Shown here piece by piece: positions 43,012 through 52,117 of a stretch of 64,000 nucleotides of DNA (the stretch's first letter is position 1; each line of letters starts with the position of its first letter). The notes under the pieces are model-generated. The model did not search any database. It was not told where the DNA came from and saw only the letters and a list, made by a program, of their open reading frames with translations. Origin of the DNA: Brucellaceae bacterium (GTDB lineage: Bacteria > Pseudomonadota > Alphaproteobacteria > Rhizobiales > Rhizobiaceae). The stretch lies in the NCBI GenBank assembly GCA_020637775.1, contig JACKJV010000006.1, positions 1-64,000 on the forward strand. The letters are read 5' to 3'. Made by a program: the position numbers and the translations under genes.

Positions 43012-43034
43012 GCCATGAGGAAAGGGCACCTACG

Positions 43035-44087
43035 ATGAGCGTTTCCGTCTTCGACCATCCCTGGCTCTCGGGCCACTTCGGCGACGCGGAGATGGCGGCG
43101 ATCCTCGCTCCCGAGCGGCAGATGGCCCATATGCTCGCGTTCGAGGCGGTGTGGTCGCGGGCCTGCGGGCGCGCGGGCCTGTTCGATGCGGCGGCGGCCG
43201 AGGCGGCCACACGCGCGATCGAGACGGTGCGGATCGACCTTGCGGACATCGCCACCGGAATGGCGCAGGACGGCGTGCCCATCCCGCGCCTCGTCAAGCA
43301 GCTGAAGGCGGTCGCGGGATCGGAGGCGGTGCACAAGGGCACGACTTCTCAGGACGTCATGGACACGGCTCTGGCTTTGACCCTGCAAGAGGCGTCGGAC
43401 CTCCTCGCCGCGCGTCTCGAGGTTCTTGCCGGCTGTCTCGACGGGCTCAACACCCGATTCGGCGATGCCCCGCTGATGGGGCGCACGCGGATGCAGGCGG
43501 CGGAGCCGATCACCGTGCGTGACCGGGTGGCGACGTGGCGGCTCCCTTTGGGCGATCACCTTGAACGGCTCGCGGTCGTGCGCAAGCGTGTCGAGAAGGT
43601 GCAGATAGGCGGTGCCGCGGGCGACCGCAAGGCGCTGGGGCCGAAGGCCGATCAGGTCGTCGCCGATGTCGCGGCGGCGCTCGGCCTTGCCCCCACCGCC
43701 AGGGCGTGGCACGCGATACGGGACGGGGTGGCGGATTATGCGTCCTTCCTGTCGCTCGTCACCGGCACGCTCGGCAAGTTAGGGCAGGACGTTGTGCTGA
43801 TGGCGCAGCAGGGCATAGACGAGATCGCGATGTCTGGCGGCGGTGGCTCCTCTGCCATGCCGCATAAGCAGAACCCTGTCGCGGCCGAACTTCTCCTGAC
43901 GCTCGCGCGGTTCAACGCGGTGCAGGTTTCGGCCATGCACCTTGCGATGATCCATGAACAGGAACGCTCGGGGGCGGCATGGACCCTTGAATGGATGGTG
44001 CTGCCGCAAATGCTGATGACGACAGCACGCGCGCTTGCCGTCGCCATCGAGATTTCGCAGAGGATCACGCGGATCGGCCGCCCCTAG
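43035..44087 (+). CDS. pcaB: 3-carboxy-cis,cis-muconate cycloisomerase
   Basis: A 350-residue member of the fumarase/lyase superfamily. KGTTSQDVMDTALAL and the signature GGGGSSAMPHKQNPVAAEL are clear. About 100 residues shorter than the Pseudomonas protein, which is usual for alphaproteobacterial PcaB. It converts 3-carboxymuconate to gamma-carboxymuconolactone. ATG 43035 follows AGGAAAGGGCACC. It converges with and overlaps the end of pobA by four bases. Confidence 0.9.
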   Translation: MSVSVFDHPWLSGHFGDAEMAAILAPERQMAHMLAFEAVWSRACGRAGLFDAAAAEAATRAIETVRIDLADIATGMAQDGVPIPRLVKQLKAVAGSEAVHKGTTSQDVMDTALALTLQEASDLLAARLEVLAGCLDGLNTRFGDAPLMGRTRMQAAEPITVRDRVATWRLPLGDHLERLAVVRKRVEKVQIGGAAGDRKALGPKADQVVADVAAALGLAPTARAWHAIRDGVADYASFLSLVTGTLGKLGQDVVLMAQQGIDEIAMSGGGGSSAMPHKQNPVAAELLLTLARFNAVQVSAMHLAMIHEQERSGAAWTLEWMVLPQMLMTTARALAVAIEISQRITRIGRP

Positions 44088-45253
44088 AAGGGCAGCCCGA
44101 TATAGTTTTCCGCCAGGTCCCGCCGCGCGGTTTCAGAGTGCGCCAGATGGCTCAGCGTGGCTTTCCGCATCTGTTCGGCAAAGGCATCTTCGCCGTCGAA
44201 ACGGTGCAGCATCGTCGTCATCTGCCAGCTGAAACGCATGGCTTTCCAGATCCGGGCCAGCGCTCGGGCAGAGTATTCGTCGATACCGGTCGTGCTCTTT
44301 CCATTCAGCGCGTCAATCAGCGTGGTATAGAGGTAGTATACGTCCGAGGCGGCAAGGTTCAGGCCCTTCGCGCCAGTCGGCGGCACAATATGGGCGGCAT
44401 CGCCCACCAAGAACAGATTCCCCCAACGCAGCGGTTCAGAAACGAAGCTGCGCAGCGGAGCGATACTTTTCTCAATGGACGGCCCGGTTACAAGGCGCCT
44501 GGCGGCTTCTGACGGAATGCGACGCGAAAACTCGTCCCAGAAGCGCTGATCCGACCAATCCTCAACCGTATCGCTGAGCGGCACCTGCACATAGTAGCGC
44601 ACGAGATTTTCGTTGCGCATCGACGCCAGCGCAAAACCGTGACTGGAATTGGAATAGATAAGCTCATCATTCACTGGCGGAGTTTCCGACAAGATACCGA
44701 GCCAACCAAAAGGATAGACCCGCTCAAACTCACGGCGTATTTCATCGGGAATAGTCCTGCGGGAAACGCCGTGGAAGCCGTCGCATCCTGCCACGTAAAA
44801 ACAATTGAGGCGCTTGCGTGTGCCCTCATGGGTAAACTCGATATGGGATTTCGCCTGGTCGAGGTCGTGGATTTCCACTTCGGACACGTCGTGCAGGATC
44901 GTCGTGCCCATCGCGTCCTGCGCCGCATAGAGATCGGTTGTCACCTCGGTCTGGCCATAGACCATAACGCGCTTGCCGGTGAGCTCCTTAAAGTCGATAT
45001 GGATCATCGTCGAGTCATCAGACAGATAGCACCCGTCGTGTGGGATGCCTTCTGCATCCATTCGCGCCCCGACACCGGCTTCGTGCAGCAACTCAACCGT
45101 GCCCCACTCAAGGATCCCGGCACGAATCCGCGCCAGAACATGCGCACGGCTCGACCGTTCCAGTATAACGGTTCCGATCCCCGCACGGTTGAGCAACTGG
45201 GACAGCAGCAACCCTGAAGGTCCACCGCCGATGATGGCGACCTGTGTGTCCAT
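44084..45253 (-). CDS. pobA: 4-hydroxybenzoate 3-monooxygenase
   Basis: A 389-residue flavoprotein hydroxylase. FAD site AIIGGGPSGLLLSQLLNRAG, GCDGFHGVSRRTIP, and GDAAHIVPPTGAKGLNLA with the PobA-type ending LAENYIGLPF. It makes protocatechuate and so links the cre module to the pca genes. ATG 45253 is used; a TTG nine bases upstream (45262) lies at a better distance from GGAGG and may be the real start. Confidence 0.93.
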   Translation of the reverse strand: MDTQVAIIGGGPSGLLLSQLLNRAGIGTVILERSSRAHVLARIRAGILEWGTVELLHEAGVGARMDAEGIPHDGCYLSDDSTMIHIDFKELTGKRVMVYGQTEVTTDLYAAQDAMGTTILHDVSEVEIHDLDQAKSHIEFTHEGTRKRLNCFYVAGCDGFHGVSRRTIPDEIRREFERVYPFGWLGILSETPPVNDELIYSNSSHGFALASMRNENLVRYYVQVPLSDTVEDWSDQRFWDEFSRRIPSEAARRLVTGPSIEKSIAPLRSFVSEPLRWGNLFLVGDAAHIVPPTGAKGLNLAASDVYYLYTTLIDALNGKSTTGIDEYSARALARIWKAMRFSWQMTTMLHRFDGEDAFAEQMRKATLSHLAHSETARRDLAENYIGLPF

Positions 45254-45353
45254 GGTGATCAATGCCGTTTCCTCCCGTATCTTTGCTGAACCGTAGCTCG
45301 GCATACGCCGCCAACGAATGGACTGTATCGTCATTGACTGGTACTATTCAGGC

Positions 45354-46214
45354 ATGACCGACGCGCATTCGATCCCGCTCTTCAATCTCTTCGGCGAGAC
45401 GACGGTTTTCCCTGACGTCGTGCATTGCGAACGTGTTCTGGATCGCGCCGGCCTGCATGATTGGGTCATTGCACCGCACCGGCACAGCCAGATGTCGCAA
45501 GTCTTCTTCATTGAGCATGGTTCCGCACATGTAGTGCTGGACGGCGCCGAAGAGAGGCTGGCTAGTGGCCGGTATCTTTACGTCCCGCCACAAATCGTAC
45601 ATGGGTTTGAATTCACCCGCGGTACCGAGGGGACTGTTCTTTCGTTCCCCTCACCGGTCGTTTCCCGGCTGGGCCCGAAGGCCGCTGCATTAACATCCTG
45701 GCTGGCGACCCCTCAGCGGGGAGTCGTAACGGCGGACGTTGCGCAACTCATCGCGGCACTTGCTGCAACATATACTTCTACTGGCACATTTCGTGCACAG
45801 AGGTTGGTCGCGCTCGCCCATGTTCTTCTCGCAACGCTGGCCGAAGACGACCTCGCCGATGCCGCATTCGAGGATCCGCAGGCCGGACGGCAGATTCAAC
45901 GGCTTGACGCGCTCATCGCCAAGCATCTGACCGACGGTTGGGCCGGGCGGGATTATGCGGCGGCTCTTCACGTCACGACCGGTCATCTTAACCGTATCGT
46001 TCGGATGGCGACCGGGCGCAGCCTGACGGCACATCTCGAGACCGCAACGATGACCGAAGCGTGCCGGCTGATCGCTTTCACCCGCCTGCCACTGGCCGAG
46101 GTGGGTTACCGGCTTGGATACTCCGACCCTTCCTATTTCTCGCGCCGCTTTCGCTCCCGAATGGGTGAAGCTCCGTCGGCGTATCGTAAGAGGGTGGTTG
46201 GGTCAGAGCTCTGA
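45354..46214 (+). CDS. pobR: AraC-family regulator, PobR-like
   Basis: A 286-residue AraC-type protein: cupin effector domain (IAPHRHSQMSQVFFIEHGSAHVVL, LYVPPQIVHGFEF) and C-terminal double HTH (YAAALHVTTGHLNRIVRMATG, VGYRLGYSDPSYFSRRFR). It is divergent from pobA, as AraC-type PobR is in several proteobacteria, where it activates pobA with 4-hydroxybenzoate. ATG 45354 leaves a 100-base shared promoter region. Confidence 0.85.
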   Translation: MTDAHSIPLFNLFGETTVFPDVVHCERVLDRAGLHDWVIAPHRHSQMSQVFFIEHGSAHVVLDGAEERLASGRYLYVPPQIVHGFEFTRGTEGTVLSFPSPVVSRLGPKAAALTSWLATPQRGVVTADVAQLIAALAATYTSTGTFRAQRLVALAHVLLATLAEDDLADAAFEDPQAGRQIQRLDALIAKHLTDGWAGRDYAAALHVTTGHLNRIVRMATGRSLTAHLETATMTEACRLIAFTRLPLAEVGYRLGYSDPSYFSRRFRSRMGEAPSAYRKRVVGSEL

Positions 46215-46355
46215 TTGCCTATGTTGTAGTGCAACGGCAATTTATCAGTAAGGTACGATTGCAGCATTTTCCTATTCGTACTCTACGGCCGCCGGACCTG
46301 CGACATGCGCAAACCCGGCCTTGAATGCGCAGACTGCGTGCTGACCATGGGCGCC

Positions 46356-48344
46356 ATGACAGCAACAAGGATCCTCTGGGGCCAAATTCTGGTCGTTTTC
46401 CTGATCGTGCTCACCACGACCTGGGGCGCGACCCAATGGGTTGCCTGGCGGTTGGGGTTTCAGGCCCAACTGGGAAGCCCGTGGTTCGACTTGTTTGGCA
46501 CGCCGGTCTACCCGCCGCCTGCGGTTTTCTGGTGGTGGTATTTCTACGATGCCTATGCACGCAGCGTATTCTGGGAAGGTGGCGCCATCGCCGCCTCGGG
46601 TGGTTTCCTTTCCATCGCCGTCGCCATCACGCTGTCGGTGCTGCGCGCACGCGAAGCGGCCGATGTCGATACCTATGGTTCCGCAAGATGGGCCGAGGGC
46701 AAGGAGGTCGAGGCGACCGGACTTCTCGGCCCCGACGGAGTGGTGCTTGGCAAACTGGACAAGGATTACCTGCGCCATGACGGGCCGGAGCATGTACTTT
46801 GTTTTGCGCCGACCCGCTCGGGCAAGGGTGTCGGTCTGGTCGTTCCATCCCTCTTGACCTGGCCTGGCTCAGCCATCGTCCACGATATCAAGGGCGAGAA
46901 CTGGGAACTGACCGCCGGGTTTCGCGGACAACATGGGCGTGTCCTGCGCTTTGACCCCACCAACGCCACATCAAGCTCCTATAATCCCCTCCTTGAAGTC
47001 CGTCGTGGTGAATGGGAGGTGCGCGACGTCCAGAATGTTGCGGACGTGCTCGTCGATCCCGAAGGTTCGCTTGAAAAGCGCAATCATTGGGAAAAAACGT
47101 CCCACTCCCTTTTGGTGGGGACGATCCTCCATGTCCTTTATGCGGAAAATGACAAGACGCTTGCCGGTGTAGCTTCTTTTCTGTCCGATCCGCGCCGACC
47201 GATCGAGGCTACGCTGAAAGCGATGATGACGACCCGGCACCTCGGTGAAGACGGTCCGCATCCGGTTATCGCTTCGACCGCCCGGGAGCTTTTGAACAAG
47301 TCCGATAACGAAAGGTCCGGCGTGCTCTCTACAGCCATGTCGTTCTTGGGCCTCTATCGCGATCCGGTTGTCGCCCATGTCACCCGGCGATGCGACTGGC
47401 GGATCGCTGATCTTATCGCCGATCCAACACCCGCCACACTTTATCTCGTTGTACCACCGTCGGATATTTCCCGTACCAAACCGCTCATCCGCCTGGTCTT
47501 GAATCAGATCGGTCGCCGGTTGACTGAAGACCTCCACGCAAAGCACCGCAAGCACCGAGTTCTGATGATGCTCGACGAATTCCCCGCGCTCGGTCGCCTC
47601 GACTTCTTCGAGAGCGCGCTAGCGTTCATGGCTGGCTACGGCATCAAGAGTTTCCTGATCGCCCAGTCTCTCAATCAAATCGAGAAGTCCTATGGTCAGA
47701 ATAACTCGATCCTGGACAACTGCCATGTTCGGGTGAGCTTTGCCACCAATGACGAACGCACCGCAAAACGTGTGTCCGATGCGCTGGGCACCGCGACGGA
47801 GATGCGCGCGATGCGCAACTATGCGGGCCATCGACTGGCGCCTTGGCTTGGCCACCTGATGGTATCCCGATCCGAAACGGCGCGCCAACTCCTGACTCCC
47901 GGTGAAATCATGCAACTTCCCCCAGATGACGAGATCGTCATGGTGGCTGGCTCTCCTCCGATCCGCGCGAAAAAGGCTCGGTACTATACCGATCAGCGCT
48001 TTCTTGATCGCATATTCCCCCCGCCTGAATCCGCGAAGAAGGAGAAAGCGGCAAAGGTTGATGAATGGTCGAACCTCGATCCTTTGCAGCCGGATGCAAC
48101 CTTGCTGGCCGAAACTACAGGAATTGGGGAGGACGAAGCGAATGCCGGTTTGCGGCGCGAGCCAGAGCTTCCGCAGCATGTTTCGATCGCCCGCAAAGCC
48201 TCCAAAGAACCTGCTAGGGAATTCGAGGGAATGCTGGATGACGAGCCCGAAGACATCGTGCGCCAGCGACAGGCTTTGCGGCAAAGCATGGGGCAGGTGG
48301 CTCGGCAAGTAACTCTGGATTTGGATGACGGCATGGAATTTTGA
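46356..48344 (+). CDS. traG: Type IV coupling protein TraG/VirD4
   Basis: A 662-residue inner-membrane ATPase. Two N-terminal membrane segments (about 5-27 and 70-92), Walker A FAPTRSGKGVGLV, Walker B HRVLMMLDEFPALG, and the VirD4 box GYGIKSFLIAQSLNQIEKSYG. It brings the relaxase-DNA complex to the Trb channel. ATG 46356 fits the family start (MTATRILWGQIL). Upstream in-frame ATGs at 46305 and 46347 read through leader sequence. It resumes the transfer backbone after the catabolic cargo. Confidence 0.9.
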   Translation: MTATRILWGQILVVFLIVLTTTWGATQWVAWRLGFQAQLGSPWFDLFGTPVYPPPAVFWWWYFYDAYARSVFWEGGAIAASGGFLSIAVAITLSVLRAREAADVDTYGSARWAEGKEVEATGLLGPDGVVLGKLDKDYLRHDGPEHVLCFAPTRSGKGVGLVVPSLLTWPGSAIVHDIKGENWELTAGFRGQHGRVLRFDPTNATSSSYNPLLEVRRGEWEVRDVQNVADVLVDPEGSLEKRNHWEKTSHSLLVGTILHVLYAENDKTLAGVASFLSDPRRPIEATLKAMMTTRHLGEDGPHPVIASTARELLNKSDNERSGVLSTAMSFLGLYRDPVVAHVTRRCDWRIADLIADPTPATLYLVVPPSDISRTKPLIRLVLNQIGRRLTEDLHAKHRKHRVLMMLDEFPALGRLDFFESALAFMAGYGIKSFLIAQSLNQIEKSYGQNNSILDNCHVRVSFATNDERTAKRVSDALGTATEMRAMRNYAGHRLAPWLGHLMVSRSETARQLLTPGEIMQLPPDDEIVMVAGSPPIRAKKARYYTDQRFLDRIFPPPESAKKEKAAKVDEWSNLDPLQPDATLLAETTGIGEDEANAGLRREPELPQHVSIARKASKEPAREFEGMLDDEPEDIVRQRQALRQSMGQVARQVTLDLDDGMEF

Positions 48345-48354
48345 GGCAGAGAAA

Positions 48355-48762
48355 ATGCGAGACAGAATGAACCTCTCCCTACCTGTAGAAATGATCGGTC
48401 GTATTCGCGATTTGGCTGATCGCAAACGCCTTACGCGCTCTGCAGTGGTCGAGGCGGCCGTCGAAAGTTTCCTCTCACCTGATCACGCCGACATGCAGGA
48501 GGCGGCGCTGACCCGCAGGTTGGATCGTCTCTCGCGGCAAGTCGCTCGCCTGGAACGCGACCAGCACATCACCGTCGAAACCCTTGCGCTCTTTGTGCGC
48601 TTCTGGCTTACGATCACGCCCCCTTTGCCGGAAGAAGATCAGAGCGCCGTTCAGGCCAAGGGTCGCGAACGGTTCGATGGGTTCGTCGAGACACTCGGGC
48701 GGAGGCTCCAAAAGGCAAATAGCTTTGTCGACGAGCTAGCAGAAGAAAGCCCAGCCCCTTGA
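48355..48762 (+). CDS. Ribbon-helix-helix protein (CopG/TraD-like)
   Basis: A 135-residue protein: RHH domain MNLSLPVEMIGRIRDLADRK, RSAVVEAAVESFLSPDH, then a likely coiled coil (RRLDRLSRQVARLERDQ) and a hydrophobic helix VETLALFVRFWLTITPP. In Tn4371- and ICEMlSym-type elements this gene follows traG directly and is thought to assist relaxosome assembly. It starts 10 bases after traG. Confidence 0.8.
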   Translation: MRDRMNLSLPVEMIGRIRDLADRKRLTRSAVVEAAVESFLSPDHADMQEAALTRRLDRLSRQVARLERDQHITVETLALFVRFWLTITPPLPEEDQSAVQAKGRERFDGFVETLGRRLQKANSFVDELAEESPAP

Positions 48763-49431
48763 AGTCCTGTGGGAGAGGGAGAGTCCGCCCGGAAGAGCAG
48801 CACTGCCACGTGCAAGTATTGAGTATCGTGAAATCGTTGCAACGACTGCATGGCTTGCTTGCTTCATCATGGCATGCAGGACGCAGGTCTCTGTCACTGC
48901 CTTTGCGAGGACTTCTAGGTTCATCGAACCCATGAGCGTCAGGCAGCGGATTTTTGCTCCTGCAACAACTTGGAAGCCAAAGCATTGGAAATAGTTGACG
49001 CTGTAGGATAGCTTACGCTTCACTTCTAGAAAAAAGATATCACAAAGCGAAAAGGTCTTGGCAGTCTACGGTGAAATAAATCGCAGACATGGTATTGGAA
49101 ATTCAGGATTTCCAGTTCATTGGCTCTGATGTTCCGGTGTCGATTATGCAGCGCGCGGGACCAAATGAAAATTCCGCCCAGTAGGATTTCGCCTATAGAA
49201 AGATGATCCTGCCAAGTCGCGGGGGGGGTGCGTGTCTAGATAAGCATCAACGTTCCTGCGACCTCAAATCTATTACGTATGTCATAGGTGTAAAGTGGAG
49301 CCTGCATTTCTCTCCCGGCTACTTATTAAGGCGTGAGATTTTGCAGCAATTTCAGCCATTAAGTTAGTTGCACGATTATATTAGTGGCTGTGGTGTCGAA
49401 TGTTTGCATGGACCTCAGAAAAGTTAGTCAA
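48763..49431. other. AT-richer gene-free stretch
   Basis: About 670 bases without a supported gene, visibly lower in GC than its surroundings and with an 8-G run near 49220. Short frames occur on both strands but none has a family or a good start. It probably contains the promoter of the LysR gene and marks an insertion in the transfer backbone. Confidence 0.45.
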
Positions 49432-50340
49432 ATGAGTAAACTCCCACGTAGATTCGGGTTGCATCACCTTCACTATTTTGTTGTTAGCGCCGAGAACGGG
49501 AGCTTTCGGCAAGCCGCGAGGGAGCTTGAAATTCAGGAGTCCGCTGTAAGTCGTAGAGTTCGCGACTTGGAGGATCAAGTTGGTGCTTCTCTTTTTCATC
49601 GCCATAGCGCGGGTGTAACCCTCACTTTTGCGGGAGAAACCTTCCTTAAAGCCGCTCGAAATATTCTGGGTAATGTTGAAGAGACGATTACGGATATTTG
49701 CGCGGCTGGGCGGGGAGAAAAGGGCCGATTGACAATCGGCATATTTTCATCCCTTGCGTCTGGCTTTTTGAACAATCTCATTGTGAGCTTTGGAAGGAGT
49801 TTCCCCGAGATTGAAATTGAGTTGGTGAATGGAAATCCAACCGATCACTTCGGTGCGATACGTAGTCTAAGGCTTGATATCGCCTTTGTCTCCGAAAGTA
49901 AGAGCTGGCCAGATTGTGATAACGAGGAGCTGTGGAAAGAACGGGTCTTCTTGGTTTGCCCCGAGCACCATGAACTTGCTGCTGGTCGAATGTCTACTTG
50001 GGACGAAATTGCGGACGAGACATTCTTGGTAAGTGAAGTAGCGCCGGGGCAAGAGATGCGTGATTATCTTGTTCGGCGTCTTGCAAGTGTCAGTCGTGCT
50101 CCAAGAATTCAGACACATGCTGTCGGCCGAGACAACCTTCATGCACTCGTGGCTATGGGGCGTGGGCTGGCGGTTACCAGAGAAGCAAGTACTGCAACCC
50201 AATTTCCCGGCGTCATATACCTCCCAATCGAAGGGGAAACCTTGACCTATAGTGCTGTCTGGTTGCCCCACAATGACAACCCAGCCCTACGCCGCTTGCT
50301 CAGCATGGCGCGTGATCTTGCGGGTAACAATCGAGGCTGA
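49432..50340 (+). CDS. LysR-family transcriptional regulator
   Basis: About 302 residues from ATG 49432 (alternatives ATG 49408 and GTG 49384). HTH: LHHLHYFVVSAENGSFRQAA, QESAVSRRVRDLEDQVGASL. Effector domain: GRLTIGIFSSLASGFLNNLIV, LDIAFVSESKSWP, GRDNLHALVAMGRGLAVT. Codon use is AT-richer than the flanking tra and trb genes, pointing to separate origin. LysR-type genes occupy a similar position in some Tn4371-like ICEs and may regulate transfer, but no target is evident. Confidence 0.8.
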   Translation: MSKLPRRFGLHHLHYFVVSAENGSFRQAARELEIQESAVSRRVRDLEDQVGASLFHRHSAGVTLTFAGETFLKAARNILGNVEETITDICAAGRGEKGRLTIGIFSSLASGFLNNLIVSFGRSFPEIEIELVNGNPTDHFGAIRSLRLDIAFVSESKSWPDCDNEELWKERVFLVCPEHHELAAGRMSTWDEIADETFLVSEVAPGQEMRDYLVRRLASVSRAPRIQTHAVGRDNLHALVAMGRGLAVTREASTATQFPGVIYLPIEGETLTYSAVWLPHNDNPALRRLLSMARDLAGNNRG

Positions 50341-50504
50341 AACCGGGGAGGGGAGAGGTTCCTCCCCGCCTGTGTCTATCCAGCCCTACGCCAGGTTACT
50401 ACGCCTCTTAAGTTGCTGTTGAGCCAAGGCCGGATCCGGCTTTCTTAATCGACCCCGATCCAGGGCCGTCCGTTGGAGGCGCCCAAAACAGGAACGGGGA
50501 CGAC

Positions 50505-51503
50505 ATGGTTCAGACCAGCCAACAACCAGAGGCAATCCGGAGAGGCGCGCGGATGCTCCGCACCGCGCTCGGGCCCGCGATCGCGCGGTTTCTGGAAGAT
50601 CCCATGACCGTCGAGGTGATGCTCAACCCCGATGGGCGGCTCTGGATCGACCGCCTGTCCGAAGGCCTCTCCGATACCGGCGAAACGCTGCCCCCGGCCG
50701 ACGGGGAACGTATCGTTCGGCTCGTGGCACATCATGTCGGTGCTGAGGTCCATGTCTCATCCCCGCGCGTCTCCGCTGAACTGCCCGAGACGGGAGAGCG
50801 ATTCGAGGGACTGCTGCCCCCCGTAGTCACGGCCCCGGCCTTCGCCATTCGCAAACCGGCTGTCGCGGTCTTCATGCTGGACGACTATGTCGATGCGGGA
50901 ATCATGACCCGCCTCCAGGCGGAAGCGCTACGCCTGGGCGTTGCCACGCGCGCCAATATTCTCGTGGCCGGCGGCACCTCCACCGGCAAAACCACGCTAA
51001 CCAATGCGCTGCTTGCAGAGGTCGCGGAAACCCAGGACCGCGTTGTCATCATCGAAGACACCCGCGAGTTGCAATGCGCGGCGCCGAACCTGGTTGCGAT
51101 GCGGACCAAGGACGGCGTGGCGTCGCTTTCCGATCTCGTGCGCTCCTCGCTGCGCCTGCGTCCCGACCGGATCCCGGTTGGAGAGGTCCGTGGCGCCGAG
51201 GCCCTCGATCTCCTGAAGGCTTGGGGAACAGGCCATCCCGGCGGGATCGGCACCATCCATGCAGGCTCCGCGCTTGGGGCGCTCCGTCGGATGGAGCAAC
51301 TCATCCAGGAGGTGGTGATCACCGTCCCCCGCGCCCTGATCGCAGAAACTATCGATCTCGTTGCCGTTCTTTCCGGCCGTGGGTCCGCGCGCCGTTTGAC
51401 CGAGCTCGCCCGCGTCAAAGGGCTCGGCCCGGACGGCGACTACCTGGTCTCGACCACCGAATTTCCATCGATCCCCACTCACGAAACAGGAGATGCTTCA
51501 TGA
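50505..51503 (+). CDS. trbB: TrbB conjugation ATPase (VirB11-like)
   Basis: A 332-residue secretion ATPase. Walker [18 protein letters not shown], Asp box [35 protein letters not shown] and the His box [14 protein letters not shown]. It powers assembly of the P-type (Trb) mating channel. It is first of the trb operon, coupled to trbC by ATGA. Confidence 0.95.
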   Translation: MVQTSQQPEAIRRGARMLRTALGPAIARFLEDPMTVEVMLNPDGRLWIDRLSEGLSDTGETLPPADGERIVRLVAHHVGAEVHVSSPRVSAELPETGERFEGLLPPVVTAPAFAIRKPAVAVFMLDDYVDAGIMTRLQAEALRLGVATRANILVAGGTSTGKTTLTNALLAEVAETQDRVVIIEDTRELQCAAPNLVAMRTKDGVASLSDLVRSSLRLRPDRIPVGEVRGAEALDLLKAWGTGHPGGIGTIHAGSALGALRRMEQLIQEVVITVPRALIAETIDLVAVLSGRGSARRLTELARVKGLGPDGDYLVSTTEFPSIPTHETGDAS

Positions 51504-51832
51504 TCCGCCAAGCCTTGCGCGTCCGCCAGAACGTCGCAACCGTCGCAACCGTTGCCTGGGTGAGCCTTCTGTTCGCACAGCCCGCCCATGCCTCGGGTTC
51601 CTCGATGCCTTGGGAAGCGCCATTGCAGGCGATCCTTCAATCCATCGAGGGGCCCGTCGCCAAGATCGTGGCGGTGATCATCATCATCGTCACTGGGCTC
51701 GCACTGGCCTTCGGCGATACTTCGGGTGGCTTTCGTCGCCTCATCCAGATCGTGTTCGGCATCTCCATCGCCTTTGCGGCCAGTTCCTTCTTCCTGAGCT
51801 TCTTCAGCTTCGGTGGTGGGGCGCTGATCTGA
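51500..51832 (+). CDS. trbC: TrbC pilin precursor
   Basis: A 110-residue VirB2/TrbC-type pilin: signal region about residues 8-31 with ...PAHASG, then two hydrophobic segments, IVAVIIIIVTGLALAFGD and FGISIAFAASSFFLSFF. It is processed by the TraF peptidase (14325-14936). Overlaps trbB and trbD. Confidence 0.92.
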   Translation: MIRQALRVRQNVATVATVAWVSLLFAQPAHASGSSMPWEAPLQAILQSIEGPVAKIVAVIIIIVTGLALAFGDTSGGFRRLIQIVFGISIAFAASSFFLSFFSFGGGALI

Positions 51833-52104
51833 TGCTGGAGCAGCTCTCAGGCGTGCCGGGTTATTCCGTCCCGGTGCACCGCGCTTTGACCGAACCAATC
51901 CTACTCGGTGGTGCGCCGCGGGCATTCGCCATCCTCAACGGCACTCTCGCCGGGGCCATCGGTCTCGGTCTTCAGCTCTGGGTCGCCGGGATCGTGATCG
52001 GCATTCTCGGCCACGTGTTCGCGGTCTGGGCCGCCCGTCGCGATCCGCTTTTCGTGGAGGTCGGACGCCGACATCTGCGGCTGCCCGGACATCTTCAGGT
52101 CTGA
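51832..52104 (+). CDS. trbD: TrbD (VirB3-like) channel protein
   Basis: A 90-residue small inner-membrane protein. YSVPVHRALTEPILLGGAPR followed by the membrane segments ILNGTLAGAIGLGLQLW and VIGILGHVFAVWAA. Typical TrbD, first base shared with the trbC stop. Confidence 0.92.
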   Translation: MLEQLSGVPGYSVPVHRALTEPILLGGAPRAFAILNGTLAGAIGLGLQLWVAGIVIGILGHVFAVWAARRDPLFVEVGRRHLRLPGHLQV

Positions 52105-52117
52105 GGAGAGTATCAAG

